A DNA stretch of 40,676 bases from Sulfuricaulis sp049587675 (GTDB lineage Bacteria; Pseudomonadota; Gammaproteobacteria; Acidiferrobacterales; Sulfurifustaceae): positions 1 to 40,676 of the forward strand of contig NZ_JBAVEJ010000270.1 in NCBI RefSeq assembly GCF_049587675.1, read 5' to 3'. This document shows, in pieces, positions 1 to 9,011 of the stretch (positions are counted from its first letter, which is position 1; each line of letters starts with the position of its first letter). The notes below the pieces were generated by a model. The model worked only from the letters and a program-made list of their open reading frames with translations, was not told the DNA's origin and did no database searches. The translations under genes were made by a program, and so were the position numbers.

Positions 1-13
1 ACCTCATTCTTCA

Positions 14-42
14 TTGTCTGACCCGCCGTCAGACGCTACACT
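14..42 (+). promoter_or_regulatory. candidate sigma70 promoter overlapping an inverted repeat, upstream of rlmN
   Basis: TTGTCT at 14-19 and TACACT at 37-42 are separated by 17 bases, each matching four of six consensus positions. A perfect inverted repeat, GTCTGAC (16-22) and GTCAGAC (28-34) with a 5-base spacer, lies across the -35 box and spacer. It could be an operator, or the stem of a terminator for a gene left of the window, although no T-run follows. The transcript would start near position 49 and cover the rlmN operon. Inference only. Confidence 0.35.
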
Positions 43-187
43 ATAGGTCCTGAACGGACGAAAAGTCTCTTTTATTCGAGAGCTTGCGTCGCTCTTTTTG
101 CGAACCGCCAGAGGTGGGCCGGGCAAGGCCAAGCGGCCGGCCCCGTATTTTTTTGTCCGAGACAGTCGCGATCATCCGAGGATAGCT

Positions 188-1288
188 TTGTCAGCCGCTG
201 AGAAAACCAATCTGCTCAATCTGGATCGTCAGGCGATGCATGACTTTTTCGCCGCTCACGGCGAGAAGCCGTTCCGCGCCACACAGGTGATTCAATGGAT
301 TCACCAGTACGGCGTGGACGATTTCGAGGCCATGACCAACCTGAGCAAGGAGCTGCGCGCGCGCCTGAAGGATATCGCCGAAATCCGCGTGCCGGAAATC
401 GCGCAGGACCAGGTCGCGGCCGATGGCACTCGCAAGTGGCTGCTGCGGCTGGACGACGGTAACGCCATTGAGACTGTATTTATTCCCGAAGAGGATAGAG
501 GCACACTGTGTGTGTCCTCGCAAGTGGGCTGTACGCTGAATTGTTCGTTCTGTTCCACCGGACATCAGGGGTTCAACCGCAGCCTCAGCGTCGCCGAGAT
601 CATTGTACAGCTGCTCGTCGCCAACCGCGCCCTGGGCCGGGACCCGAAGGGCGAGCGCATCATCACCAATGTCGTGCTCATGGGCATGGGCGAGCCCTTG
701 CTCAATTTCGACAATGTCGTGCCGGCCATGCGGCTGATGCTCGATGATTACGGTTACGGCCTGTCGCGCCGACGCGTGACGCTGTCCACGGCCGGCGTCA
801 TACCCATGATGGATCGCCTGCGCGAGGAATGCCCGGTGAGTCTGGCGGTATCGCTGCACGCCCCGAATGACGCGTTGCGTGACCAGTTGGTGCCGCTGAA
901 TAAAAAATACCCGATCCGGGAATTGCTCGAGGCCTGCCGCCGTTACTGCGCCGATTCGCCGCGCAGCCGGGTGACGTTCGAATACGTGATGCTGGATGGC
1001 GTGAATGACAGCGTTGAACACGCGCATGAACTTGTCCGGATTCTGCGTGACGTGCCGTCCAAGGTGAACCTGATTCCCTTCAATCCTTTTCCGCAGACGC
1101 TTTACCAGCGTTCTCCGAAGCCGGTCATCGACCGGTTTCGTGATGTACTGATTGCGGCAGGACTCACCACGATCACCCGCAAAACACGCGGTGATGACAT
1201 CGATGCGGCCTGCGGCCAGCTGGCCGGACAGGTGAAGGATCGCACGCGCCGCCGCCAACGCCTTACGGCAAGGGTGGGTCAGGCATGA
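188..1288 (+). CDS. rlmN: RlmN, dual-specificity 23S rRNA / tRNA adenine-C2 methyltransferase (radical SAM)
   Basis: RlmN methylates C2 of A2503 in 23S rRNA and A37 in some tRNAs, using a [4Fe-4S] cluster and S-adenosylmethionine in the cytoplasm. The radical SAM motif CxxxCxxC is at C115, C119 and C122. The C-terminal cysteine that carries the transient methyl is C342, in the sequence DIDAACGQ. The reading frame opens at a TTG at 98, but I chose the TTG at 188. It has GAGGA at 178-182, and the protein then begins like other RlmN proteins, with NLLNLDRQ close to the N-terminus, for 366 residues against about 384 in E. coli. It is the first gene of the operon; its stop overlaps the pilW start (ATGA). 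Confidence 0.96.
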   Translation: MSAAEKTNLLNLDRQAMHDFFAAHGEKPFRATQVIQWIHQYGVDDFEAMTNLSKELRARLKDIAEIRVPEIAQDQVAADGTRKWLLRLDDGNAIETVFIPEEDRGTLCVSSQVGCTLNCSFCSTGHQGFNRSLSVAEIIVQLLVANRALGRDPKGERIITNVVLMGMGEPLLNFDNVVPAMRLMLDDYGYGLSRRRVTLSTAGVIPMMDRLREECPVSLAVSLHAPNDALRDQLVPLNKKYPIRELLEACRRYCADSPRSRVTFEYVMLDGVNDSVEHAHELVRILRDVPSKVNLIPFNPFPQTLYQRSPKPVIDRFRDVLIAAGLTTITRKTRGDDIDAACGQLAGQVKDRTRRRQRLTARVGQA

Positions 1289-2058
1289 ATCGCCGTTTTC
1301 TCAACGCCGTGATGGTTCTGCTGCTCGTGGCCGTGGCGGGTTGCGCCTCCTCCAAGGAGCGTGAGGCAGACATGGAAAAGAAGAACAATCGGGCTGAAAC
1401 CCACGTGATGCTCGGCGCCAACTACCTGCAACGCGGCCAGCTGGATGTGGCCAAGGAAGAACTCGATAAAGCCCTGAAAGAGGCACCGGATAATTCGCAG
1501 GCCAACAACATCATGGCCGTGCTGCAGTGGCGGCTGAAAAAATACGACGAGGCGGAGCGTTTTTTTCGCAAGGCGCTAGACACGAACCCCGCCAATTCTT
1601 CGGCGCACCACAACTATGGCGCATTTCTCTGCGATCGCGGCAAGCTCGACGCCGGCGTGCGGCATTTCGATGCGGCGGCCGGCGATGCGCTCTATCCTTA
1701 CACGGCTGAAGTCAACCTGAACGCCGGTGTCTGTTTGATGAAGAAACCAGCACCGGCCGAAGCTGAAAAATACTTCCGTGAAGCGTTGCGTATCAATCCC
1801 AAGCTCCCTAGCGCGCTTTATCAGATGGCCAAGCTCAGTCTGGATTCGGGACATCGCCTGTCCGCGCGCGGATTCATCGAACGTTATTTCCAGTCCGCGG
1901 AAGATACGCCCGAGAGCCTGTTATTGGCAGTCAGAATCGAGCGCGCGCTTGGCAACAAGAATGCCGAGGCAAGTTACGCGCTGCGGCTGCGCAACAAATT
2001 CCCCACGTCGCCCGAAGCCGGGCAATTACACGCGGCGTCAACGCCCAAGAAGAAGTAG
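1285..2058 (+). CDS. pilW: PilW/PilF-type type IV pilus assembly lipoprotein (TPR)
   Basis: This is a 257-residue lipoprotein that, in the family, helps the PilQ secretin oligomerise in the outer membrane. The N-terminus is a lipoprotein signal with lipobox VAGC, the modified cysteine being C20. The rest is a run of about five to six tetratricopeptide repeats (for example LGANYLQRGQLDVAKEELDK and a following copy ending in ALDTNP). The ATG overlaps the rlmN stop, so the two are translationally coupled; this rlmN–pilW pairing is conserved in gammaproteobacteria. The lysine-rich tail ends four bases before rodZ. Confidence 0.9.
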   Translation: MNRRFLNAVMVLLLVAVAGCASSKEREADMEKKNNRAETHVMLGANYLQRGQLDVAKEELDKALKEAPDNSQANNIMAVLQWRLKKYDEAERFFRKALDTNPANSSAHHNYGAFLCDRGKLDAGVRHFDAAAGDALYPYTAEVNLNAGVCLMKKPAPAEAEKYFREALRINPKLPSALYQMAKLSLDSGHRLSARGFIERYFQSAEDTPESLLLAVRIERALGNKNAEASYALRLRNKFPTSPEAGQLHAASTPKKK

Positions 2059-2061
2059 GCC

Positions 2062-3126
2062 ATGGAAAACGCAAAACCGAAATCACCTGACACCGTTGCG
2101 TCCCGGTCCGGTCCGGGGTGCTTGTTGCATGAGGCGCGTATGGAATTGCGCCTGGCGCCGGAAGACGTGGCCCAGATCCTGCACCTGTCTTCCAAGCAGA
2201 TCGTCGCCCTCGAGCAGGACGACTACAAAAAACTGCCGGGATCGACCTATGTTCGCGGCTATTTGCGCAGCTACGCGCAGTTGCTAGGATTGTCACCGGA
2301 AACGGTGCTTGAGTCCTACAACAGTCTCACCATTCCTTCCAAGCCGATTTCGTTGCCGCAGTCGGCTCCGCCGCCGCAAATCACGAGTAGCGACCGCCTG
2401 ATCAAGGTGGCGACCTTCGGTGTGGCGGCGATCGTGCTGGGCCTGGTTTACCTGTGGTGGCGCAGCGAGGAAAAGACCCCGACAGCGCCAAGTTCGCCGC
2501 CCGCCGTGGCAAGTCAGACTCCGGCGATGGTACCGCCGGCGACGCCAATCCCGCCTGAAGGCGACACGCCGCCGTCTACCGCTGGTACGTCTGTGGCAAC
2601 GAATTCCGCGACTTCCCCTGTCGTCACGGAACCTGTGTCGCAAGCGGTGACCAGTAATATCGCGCGGACATCGAACATCATGACGCCTGTACCACCGGTT
2701 CCCGCCACGACGGCGGAACCCTCCAACGGGCAAATTACGGCTTCCGGCATGATTCTCAATGTGTCGCCGACCGAAACGCTCAAGCCGACCAGCCCGGCAA
2801 CGCCTCCACATACCGACCGCGCCCTGGACCGCACGCGACGCACGCCGGACATACCCGCGGGCGTGCCACGGTCGCGGATGGTGCTGCGCGCCATACAGGA
2901 GTCGTGGGTCGATGTTCGCGATGCCCGCGACAACAAACTCCTGTACGAAAACGTGCCGGCCGGCCGCAGCATTGCCATCGAGGGGGTGGCGCCGTTCAGC
3001 GTGTTTCTGGGCAACGCCGAGGGCGTCCGGGTAGAATTCAATGGACAGAATTTTGACATCGGCCGTTACAAGCGTGGGCAGGTCGCACGCTTTACGCTCG
3101 GCGATGAGAAGGCGGTGAACAACTGA
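2062..3126 (+). CDS. rodZ: RodZ, cytoskeletal HTH/transmembrane cell-shape protein
   Basis: RodZ links MreB to the elongasome and sets rod shape. The 354 residues show the full family layout: a cytoplasmic helix-turn-helix of the HTH_25 type (about residues 20-80, with LSSKQIVALEQDDYKKLPGS), a single membrane segment at about 112-132, a long Pro/Thr/Ser-rich periplasmic linker, and a C-terminal DUF4115 beta domain (about 270-350, with ESWVDVRDARDN). The HTH domain serves MreB binding in this family rather than DNA binding. The stop overlaps the ispG start by one base. Confidence 0.93.
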   Translation: MENAKPKSPDTVASRSGPGCLLHEARMELRLAPEDVAQILHLSSKQIVALEQDDYKKLPGSTYVRGYLRSYAQLLGLSPETVLESYNSLTIPSKPISLPQSAPPPQITSSDRLIKVATFGVAAIVLGLVYLWWRSEEKTPTAPSSPPAVASQTPAMVPPATPIPPEGDTPPSTAGTSVATNSATSPVVTEPVSQAVTSNIARTSNIMTPVPPVPATTAEPSNGQITASGMILNVSPTETLKPTSPATPPHTDRALDRTRRTPDIPAGVPRSRMVLRAIQESWVDVRDARDNKLLYENVPAGRSIAIEGVAPFSVFLGNAEGVRVEFNGQNFDIGRYKRGQVARFTLGDEKAVNN

Positions 3127-4259
3127 TGTTCAGCGAGAACCCCATCCAGCGGCGCAAGAGCCGCCGCATTATGGTCGGCAGCGTGGCAGTCGGCGGCGAT
3201 GCTCCGGTCAGCGTGCAGAGCATGACCAACACCGAAACCACGGACGTGACAGCGACCGTGGCCCAGATCGTCGCTCTTGAAAACGCCGGCGCTGACATCG
3301 TGCGCGTGTCAATTCCGACCCTGGAAGCCGCCGAGGCTTTCGGCAGGATCAAGCAACAGGTTTCCGTTCCGCTGGTGACGGACATTCACTTCGACTACAA
3401 GATTGCGCTGCGCGTTGCCGAACTGGGCGCCGATTGTCTGCGAATCAATCCGGGTAATATCGGGCGCGAAGATCGTGTGCGTGCCGTGGTGGACGCGGCG
3501 CGTGACCGCGGGATTCCGATACGTATCGGCGTCAACGCCGGGTCGCTGGAAAAGGAATTGCAAAAAAAATATGGCGAACCCACGTCCGACGCGCTGGTGG
3601 AATCCGCGCAACGTCACATCGATATGCTCGACAAGTTCGACTTTCAGGATTTCAAGGTCAGTGTCAAGGCCTCGGACGTTTTCATGGCCGTGGCCGCGTA
3701 TCGCAAGCTTGCCACGCTGATCGAGCAACCGCTGCATCTGGGCATCACCGAGGCGGGCGGTTTCCGTTCCGGTGCGGTGAAGTCGGCCATCGGCCTGGGC
3801 ATGCTGCTGGCCGAAGGCATCGGCGACACCATCCGCGTGTCGCTCGCGGCCGATCCGGTGGAGGAAGTGCGCGTGGGTTGGGACATCCTCAAGGCCTTGC
3901 ATGTTCGCAGCAAGGGTATCAATCTCATCGCCTGTCCTTCCTGTTCGCGACAGGAATTCAACGTGATCGCCACGGTGAATGCCCTGGAGCAGCGTCTCGA
4001 AGACATCAAGGAGCCGCTCGATGTGGCCGTCATCGGCTGTTGCGTAAACGGTCCGGGTGAAGCCAAGGCGGCGCAAGTCGGTCTGGCGGGCGGCGATCCG
4101 AGTCTGCTTTATATCAACGGCAAGCCCGATCACAAGATCGGCAACGACCGGTTGGTAGACGAAATCGAGCGCGCGGTGCGCGCCGAGGTACAGCGACGCC
4201 ACCAGCCGGGTGACAAGCCGGCGGACAAGAAGGTCTTCCCCATCAAACAGACCGGGTGA
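3126..4259 (+). CDS. ispG: IspG (GcpE), 4-hydroxy-3-methylbut-2-enyl-diphosphate synthase
   Basis: IspG converts 2-C-methyl-D-erythritol 2,4-cyclodiphosphate to HMBPP, the penultimate step of the MEP isoprenoid pathway. The protein has 377 residues with the TIM-barrel N-terminal half and the iron–sulfur C-terminal half. Cluster ligands are C270 and C273 (CPSC) and C305 or C306 in GCCVNGPGEA, with the conserved glutamate E312 as fourth ligand; the numbering matches the E. coli enzyme. It sits in the conserved rodZ–ispG–hisS order. The C-terminus carries an extra basic, proline-containing tail. Confidence 0.97.
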   Translation: MFSENPIQRRKSRRIMVGSVAVGGDAPVSVQSMTNTETTDVTATVAQIVALENAGADIVRVSIPTLEAAEAFGRIKQQVSVPLVTDIHFDYKIALRVAELGADCLRINPGNIGREDRVRAVVDAARDRGIPIRIGVNAGSLEKELQKKYGEPTSDALVESAQRHIDMLDKFDFQDFKVSVKASDVFMAVAAYRKLATLIEQPLHLGITEAGGFRSGAVKSAIGLGMLLAEGIGDTIRVSLAADPVEEVRVGWDILKALHVRSKGINLIACPSCSRQEFNVIATVNALEQRLEDIKEPLDVAVIGCCVNGPGEAKAAQVGLAGGDPSLLYINGKPDHKIGNDRLVDEIERAVRAEVQRRHQPGDKPADKKVFPIKQTG

Positions 4260-4269
4260 GGGCATTCCA

Positions 4270-5550
4270 TTGAGCAAGGCCATACAGGCCGTACGGGGCA
4301 TGAATGACATGCTGCCGGACGCCGTGCAGCGTTGGCAGCGGATCGAGGCCATCGCGCGCGATGTCTTGCACGCCTACGGCTACCGTGAAATCCGTCTGCC
4401 CATCATCGAGAAGTCCGAACTCTTCGCGCGCTCCATCGGCAGTCTGACCGACATTGTCGAGAAGGAAATGTACAGTTTCGAGGACCGCAGCGGCGAGAAT
4501 CTCACACTGCGTCCCGAGGGCACGGCCGGTTGCGTCCGCGCCGGTATTGAAAACGGATTTCTGCACAATCAGATTCAGCGCCTGTGGTACGCCGGTCCCA
4601 TGTTCCGCCACGAGCGTCCCCAGAAAGGCCGTTACCGCCAATTCCACCAGATCGGTGTCGAAGCCTTTGGAATCGAAAGCGCCGATCTGGATGCCGAACT
4701 CATCATGATGTGCGCGCGTCTGTGGACGGCCTTGGGTCTCGATGGGCTGACCTTGCAGCTCAATTCGCTCGGCACACTCGAGTCGCGCGCCGTTTACCGG
4801 CGCGAGCTGTTGCGTTATCTCGAGACGCAACGTGACCGGCTCGATGAAGACAGCCTGCGACGGCTGGATAAAAATCCGTTGCGCATCCTCGACAGCAAGA
4901 ACCCCGACATGCAGAAAGTGATCGCGGCGGCCCCGAGTCTTTACGACCATCTCGACGAAGCGTCGCGCGAGCATTTTACACGTCTCGGCGATTACCTTCG
5001 TCAGGCGGGAATTCCTTTCGCCGTGAATCCGCGTCTCGTGCGCGGGCTCGACTATTACACCCGCACTGTGTTCGAATGGACGACCGAACGGCTCGGCGCG
5101 CAATCCACGGTCTGCGCCGGTGGTCGGTATGACGGGCTGGTCGAGCAACTTGGCGGTAAAGCTGCCCCGGCGGCGGGTTTCGCCCTAGGCATGGAGCGCC
5201 TTGCCGAACTGATGGCACAACAGGCTAACCAATATTCCGATGCCCAGCCGCAGGCGTACTTGGTGCTTCTGGGTGAAGTCGCCGAAAAGCAGGGCCTTGC
5301 GCTTGCCGAGCGCCTGCGCGACGCCGGACTGCGTATCGAATGCAATTGCGGAGGCGGTAGTCTCAAGGCGCAGCTCAAGCGCGCGGATCGCAGCTGTGCG
5401 CATTATGCGTTGCTGCTGGGCGAGGAGGAGACCCGGAACGGCTCCGTGACCGTCAAGGATCTGCGTGGCAGTGAGGCGCAATCACAGGTCGCACAGAACG
5501 CATTGACTGATTTTTTGAAACAGAGGACCGGAAGGGGAGAGAAATCTTGA
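4270..5550 (+). CDS. hisS: HisS, histidyl-tRNA synthetase
   Basis: HisS charges tRNA-His with histidine. I set the start at the TTG at 4270, not at the frame opening at 4210. GAGGG lies at 4258-4262, seven bases upstream, and the protein then begins SKAIQAVRGMNDMLP, matching family N-termini, for 426 residues. Class II motif 2 is visible (FRHERPQKGRYRQFHQ). The two histidine-specific signatures are also present: LVRGLDYYTRTVFEW and CAGGRYDGLVEQLGG. The C-terminal anticodon-binding domain follows from about residue 330. There is an 11-base gap after ispG and a TTGA overlap with yfgM. Confidence 0.96.
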   Translation: MSKAIQAVRGMNDMLPDAVQRWQRIEAIARDVLHAYGYREIRLPIIEKSELFARSIGSLTDIVEKEMYSFEDRSGENLTLRPEGTAGCVRAGIENGFLHNQIQRLWYAGPMFRHERPQKGRYRQFHQIGVEAFGIESADLDAELIMMCARLWTALGLDGLTLQLNSLGTLESRAVYRRELLRYLETQRDRLDEDSLRRLDKNPLRILDSKNPDMQKVIAAAPSLYDHLDEASREHFTRLGDYLRQAGIPFAVNPRLVRGLDYYTRTVFEWTTERLGAQSTVCAGGRYDGLVEQLGGKAAPAAGFALGMERLAELMAQQANQYSDAQPQAYLVLLGEVAEKQGLALAERLRDAGLRIECNCGGGSLKAQLKRADRSCAHYALLLGEEETRNGSVTVKDLRGSEAQSQVAQNALTDFLKQRTGRGEKS

Positions 5551-6185
5551 GTGCCTACGCTGATCAGGAAGAGCTGGACAAACTTAAAGCCTGGTGGAAG
5601 AACTACGGCAGTTCCGTTATTTTCGGTGTACTGCTGGGCGCCGGCATACTCATCGGTTTCCGCTACTGGACCCACTACACCGAACAGCGCCTTCAGACAG
5701 CATCGGTGCTGTATGACCGGATGCTGCAGGATTTTCACTCGAAGAAGCTCGAAACGGCGCGCCAGTCCGGCGAGTCGCTGCTGAAGGATTCTTCGTCCAC
5801 GCCCTATGCCGGCATGGCTGGATTGCTGCTGGCACGCATGGACTTCGAAGCGGGCGACGCTCTCAGTGGACGCAAGCATTTGCAATGGGTGGTCGAGCAC
5901 GCCAAGGATGCCGCAACGATGCACGCCGCGCGCTTGCGGTTGGCAAGGATCAATCTGGACAGCGGCGACAAGCAGGCCGCGCTCGCGCTTCTCGATGTGA
6001 AGGACCAGGCCGGTTTCGAAGCCGAATATGCCGAGCTCAAGGGCGACATCTACCTGGCCCAGGGACAACGCGAGCAGGCGCGCACGGCGTATCGCGAGGC
6101 GCTCAAACAACTTCCCGCCGGTTCGCCTTATGCGCCGGTACTCAACATGAAGCTCGATGATCTGGGATCGGAGAAGTCTTCATGA
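5547..6185 (+). CDS. yfgM: YfgM/TPR_21-family inner-membrane ancillary translocon protein
   Basis: The 212-residue protein has a short cytoplasmic N-terminus, one membrane segment at about residues 23-42 and a periplasmic tetratricopeptide region. YfgM in E. coli works with the chaperone PpiD at the Sec translocon and hands proteins to periplasmic chaperones. The start is a TTG that overlaps the hisS stop (TTGA), preceded by a purine-rich AAGGGGAGA at 5532-5540. It lies between hisS and bamB as in most gammaproteobacteria. Confidence 0.9.
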   Translation: MSAYADQEELDKLKAWWKNYGSSVIFGVLLGAGILIGFRYWTHYTEQRLQTASVLYDRMLQDFHSKKLETARQSGESLLKDSSSTPYAGMAGLLLARMDFEAGDALSGRKHLQWVVEHAKDAATMHAARLRLARINLDSGDKQAALALLDVKDQAGFEAEYAELKGDIYLAQGQREQARTAYREALKQLPAGSPYAPVLNMKLDDLGSEKSS

Positions 6186-7324
6186 AAAGCGGCATGGCAT
6201 TTCTCTGCGCCTTGCTGTTACTCGCCGGTTGCGGCGGCAGCAAGGTGGTGCGTGAGGAACCCGCGAAACTCGAGGATATCGCCGCCGCAATACACGTGAA
6301 AAAGCTTTGGTCGGCGGACAGCGGCGCCAGCGCGGTTAAAAAGGCGGTCACGCTATGGCCTTCTTTGGACGACAACACAATTTATACATCCGACCCAAAA
6401 GGCCGTGTGACGGCGTTCGCTGCCGACAGCGGCAGAAAATTGTGGAAATCAAGCGTCGACCGTCCGGTGACGGGCGCCGCAGCTGCCGGCAATGGACTCG
6501 TGGTGATCGCCACCAAGAAAGGCGAAGTGATTGCGCTCGACAGTCATGACGGACATCGGTTATGGGTTAGTGCCCTGTCGAGCCAGGTGGTGACGCCGGC
6601 GGCGATCCATGCCGGAGTGGTCGTGGTGCAATCGGTGGACGGCAAGCTTGCCGGCCTGTCGGTCGTGGATGGCAAGCGGCTGTGGTTGTACGAGCGCTCG
6701 GAGCCGCCGCTCAGCCTGTATGGCACGGCCGCGCCCGTTTTGGTCGGCGATATCGTGCTCGCCGGTTTTGCCACCGGCAAGATCGCCGCGATCCAGATCA
6801 AGGACGGCAAACTCCTGTGGGAGATGCCCGTTGCCCAACCTCACGGACGCAATGAAGTGGAACGCCTGGTGGACGTCGACGCCTCGCCGATTGTCGTGCG
6901 CAATGTAGTCTATGCCGCGAGTTACCAAGGCAAGATCATCGCCGTGGACATGCAGACAGGCCGCATCCTGTGGTCGCGAGATGTGTCAACCTATACCGGC
7001 ATGGACGCGGATTCAAAAAACATTTATCTCACCGATGATCACGGTATTGTAATGGCGCTGGATCAACAAACCGGCGCAAGCGTGTGGAAGCAGGAACAGC
7101 TACGCGCACGTCAGCTGAATGCACCGCGTTGCGTGGACGGACTGGTGGCTGTCGGTGATTTCGAGGGTTATGTTCACTGGCTGTCGAGCGATGATGGTCA
7201 TTTCGTGGCGCGTTACCGAGTCAGTCATAGCGCCATTCAATCCCCGACACTGGCCAGTAACGATACGCTCTACGTCAGCAGCCAGTCGGGCACGCTGGAA
7301 GCGTTGCGTCTGGAAAAGAACTGA
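6182..7324 (+). CDS. bamB: BamB, outer-membrane assembly lipoprotein (beta-propeller)
   Basis: BamB is a lipoprotein of the BAM complex that binds BamA and speeds outer-membrane protein insertion. The signal peptide ends in the lipobox LAGC with C17 lipidated. The remaining 360 residues are PQQ-type beta-propeller repeats, recognisable by recurring patterns such as ALDSHDGHRLW, AVDMQTGRILW and ALDQQTGASVW. The family-conserved stretch EVERLVDVDASP, which contacts BamA, is present. The start overlaps the yfgM stop (ATGA). The operon is followed by an inverted-repeat spacer before der. Confidence 0.95.
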   Translation: MKSGMAFLCALLLLAGCGGSKVVREEPAKLEDIAAAIHVKKLWSADSGASAVKKAVTLWPSLDDNTIYTSDPKGRVTAFAADSGRKLWKSSVDRPVTGAAAAGNGLVVIATKKGEVIALDSHDGHRLWVSALSSQVVTPAAIHAGVVVVQSVDGKLAGLSVVDGKRLWLYERSEPPLSLYGTAAPVLVGDIVLAGFATGKIAAIQIKDGKLLWEMPVAQPHGRNEVERLVDVDASPIVVRNVVYAASYQGKIIAVDMQTGRILWSRDVSTYTGMDADSKNIYLTDDHGIVMALDQQTGASVWKQEQLRARQLNAPRCVDGLVAVGDFEGYVHWLSSDDGHFVARYRVSHSAIQSPTLASNDTLYVSSQSGTLEALRLEKN

Positions 7325-7332
7325 CGGTGGGT

Positions 7333-7506
7333 CCGTCAGGACGCCAGGAAAATATTTTTTAGAGTAACCGAATATGGAATCCACTAAAGAGCTATTTGTG
7401 AAAATTCGTTTTTTAGTCGATTCTTGTGTGCTCTGCAGCTAATTCTTATTTTGTTGTAGGTTTTTAGTTCAATTTTGTTTCCCTGGCGCTCTTGGCGTCC
7501 TGACGG
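7333..7506. repeat. 14-bp perfect inverted repeat bracketing an AT-rich spacer
   Basis: CCGTCAGGACGCCA at 7333-7346 is the exact reverse complement of TGGCGTCCTGACGG at 7493-7506. The 146 bases between are strikingly AT-rich with long T-runs and no plausible gene. The right arm is part of TTCCCTGGCGCTCTTGGCG at 7479-7497, and a similar string occurs between guaB and guaA. It may be a miniature inverted-repeat element or a terminator structure. It separates bamB from der, so der may have its own promoter here. Confidence 0.7.
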
Positions 7507-7519
7507 TTAAATCTTTCAT

Positions 7520-8905
7520 ATGAAACCCGTTGTCGTTCTCGTCGGCCGGCCCAATGTCGGTAAATCCACGCTGTTCAACCGGCTCACGCGCAGCCGCGCG
7601 GCGCTCGTCGCCGACGTGCCCGGGTTGACGCGCGACCGTCAGTACGGAGATGGGCGTATCGGGGATCGCCCGTATTTTGTCGTGGACACGGGAGGCATCG
7701 TCGCCAGTCTTGCCTCCGCCAAAGAGCAGGGGGACGTAAGCTCACATGTCGCTGTCCAGGTCCGCGCCGCGCTGGCCGAGGCCGACGCTGTTATTCTGCT
7801 GGTGGATACGCGCGAGGGTATTCATCCCGTCGATCGTGAACTTGCCACGGATCTGAGGCGGCATGGCAAACCGGTCTGGGTTGCCGTGAACAAGTCGGAG
7901 GGATATGACCCGTCCACGGCGGTGGCGGAATTTCATGTCTTCGGTCTGGGCGAGCCGATGGCTATCTCCGCCACGCATGGCGATGGCGTGGAGGAACTGA
8001 TGCAACGCGTGCTGGGTTCCTTGCCCATCAGCGAAGAGACTGAGCCGGAAGAAGGTGTCCCGCGCATCGCCGTGATCGGAAAACCCAACGTCGGCAAATC
8101 CACGCTCGTCAATGCCTTGCTCGGTGAAGAGCGCGTGGTGGTCAGCGACGCGCCGGGCACCACGCGCGACAGCATCCGCGTACCGCTTGAACGCGCAGGC
8201 CGACGCTATATTCTCATTGATACGGCTGGTGTGCGTCGCCGCTCCAAAATTGATGAACTGCTGGAAAAGTTTTCCGTGCTCAAAACCCTTCAGGCCATCG
8301 ACGAGGCGAACGTTGCGATTCTTGTCATTGACGCCAGTGCCGGCATTTCAGAACAGGATGCCTCGCTTTCCGGATACGCGCTGGAAGCCGGAAGGGCCAT
8401 GGTGGTCGCTATCAACAAATGGGATGCGGTGGCGGATTCCGAGCGTGCCTGGATCAAGCGCGAGTTCGAGCGCAAATTGCCATTTCTTGAGTTTGCCCGG
8501 GTTCACTATATTTCGGCGCGGGATGGTGCTGGGGTGGGCGGTTTATTTGCCTCGGTGGACGAGGCCTATGCTTCCGCCTTCCGTACCATGACCACCCCCA
8601 AGCTTAATCGCGTCCTGCAGGACGCCGTGACGGCTACCCCGCCGCCCTTGGCCCGTGGCCGGCGCGCCCGTCCCAAGTATGCCCACCAGGGTGGCAAGAA
8701 CCCTCCCCGCGTGGTGATCCATGGCAACCAGGTTGCCTCACTGTCCAAATCCTACCGCCGCTACCTGGCTAATACCTTCCGCAAGGCATTTCAATTGGTT
8801 GGCACACAGGTCTGGATCGATTGCCGACAGGAAAAGAATCCCTATGAGGATAAGAAGGCTGGTGGACGGGCCGGCCGCCGGCATTCCCCCCGTAAACGCT
8901 CCTGA
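7520..8905 (+). CDS. der: Der (EngA), double GTPase for 50S ribosome assembly
   Basis: Der is an essential GTPase that matures the 50S subunit. The 461 residues hold two G domains followed by a KH-like domain. P-loops are GRPNVGKS at residues 9-16 and GKPNVGKS near 187-194; G3 motifs are DTGG and DTAG. The second G4 motif is the usual NKWD, but the first reads NKSE, with glutamate in place of the guanine-contacting aspartate; similar changes are known in some Der proteins. The basic C-terminus (GRAGRRHSPRKRS) is typical. No clear Shine–Dalgarno sequence precedes the ATG. Confidence 0.96.
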   Translation: MKPVVVLVGRPNVGKSTLFNRLTRSRAALVADVPGLTRDRQYGDGRIGDRPYFVVDTGGIVASLASAKEQGDVSSHVAVQVRAALAEADAVILLVDTREGIHPVDRELATDLRRHGKPVWVAVNKSEGYDPSTAVAEFHVFGLGEPMAISATHGDGVEELMQRVLGSLPISEETEPEEGVPRIAVIGKPNVGKSTLVNALLGEERVVVSDAPGTTRDSIRVPLERAGRRYILIDTAGVRRRSKIDELLEKFSVLKTLQAIDEANVAILVIDASAGISEQDASLSGYALEAGRAMVVAINKWDAVADSERAWIKREFERKLPFLEFARVHYISARDGAGVGGLFASVDEAYASAFRTMTTPKLNRVLQDAVTATPPPLARGRRARPKYAHQGGKNPPRVVIHGNQVASLSKSYRRYLANTFRKAFQLVGTQVWIDCRQEKNPYEDKKAGGRAGRRHSPRKRS

Positions 8906-9011
8906 AAATCCGTGAACTATACTCACCTGTAGATTGAAACATAAAGTAAAAGCAGAGACATGCCGCAGCAAGGGGCAGGGCGCGTGAATCAGGGACTCAG
9001 AGGGTAGTGTC

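Noticed and set aside
191..1258. Long open frame on the minus strand across rlmN (355 codons)
   Set aside because: It is antisense to a clear rlmN with all catalytic cysteines; the product has no recognisable domain. High-GC codon use opens such shadow frames.
3309..4352. Long minus-strand frame across ispG
   Set aside because: Antisense to a fully recognisable ispG; no domain or ribosome-binding site.
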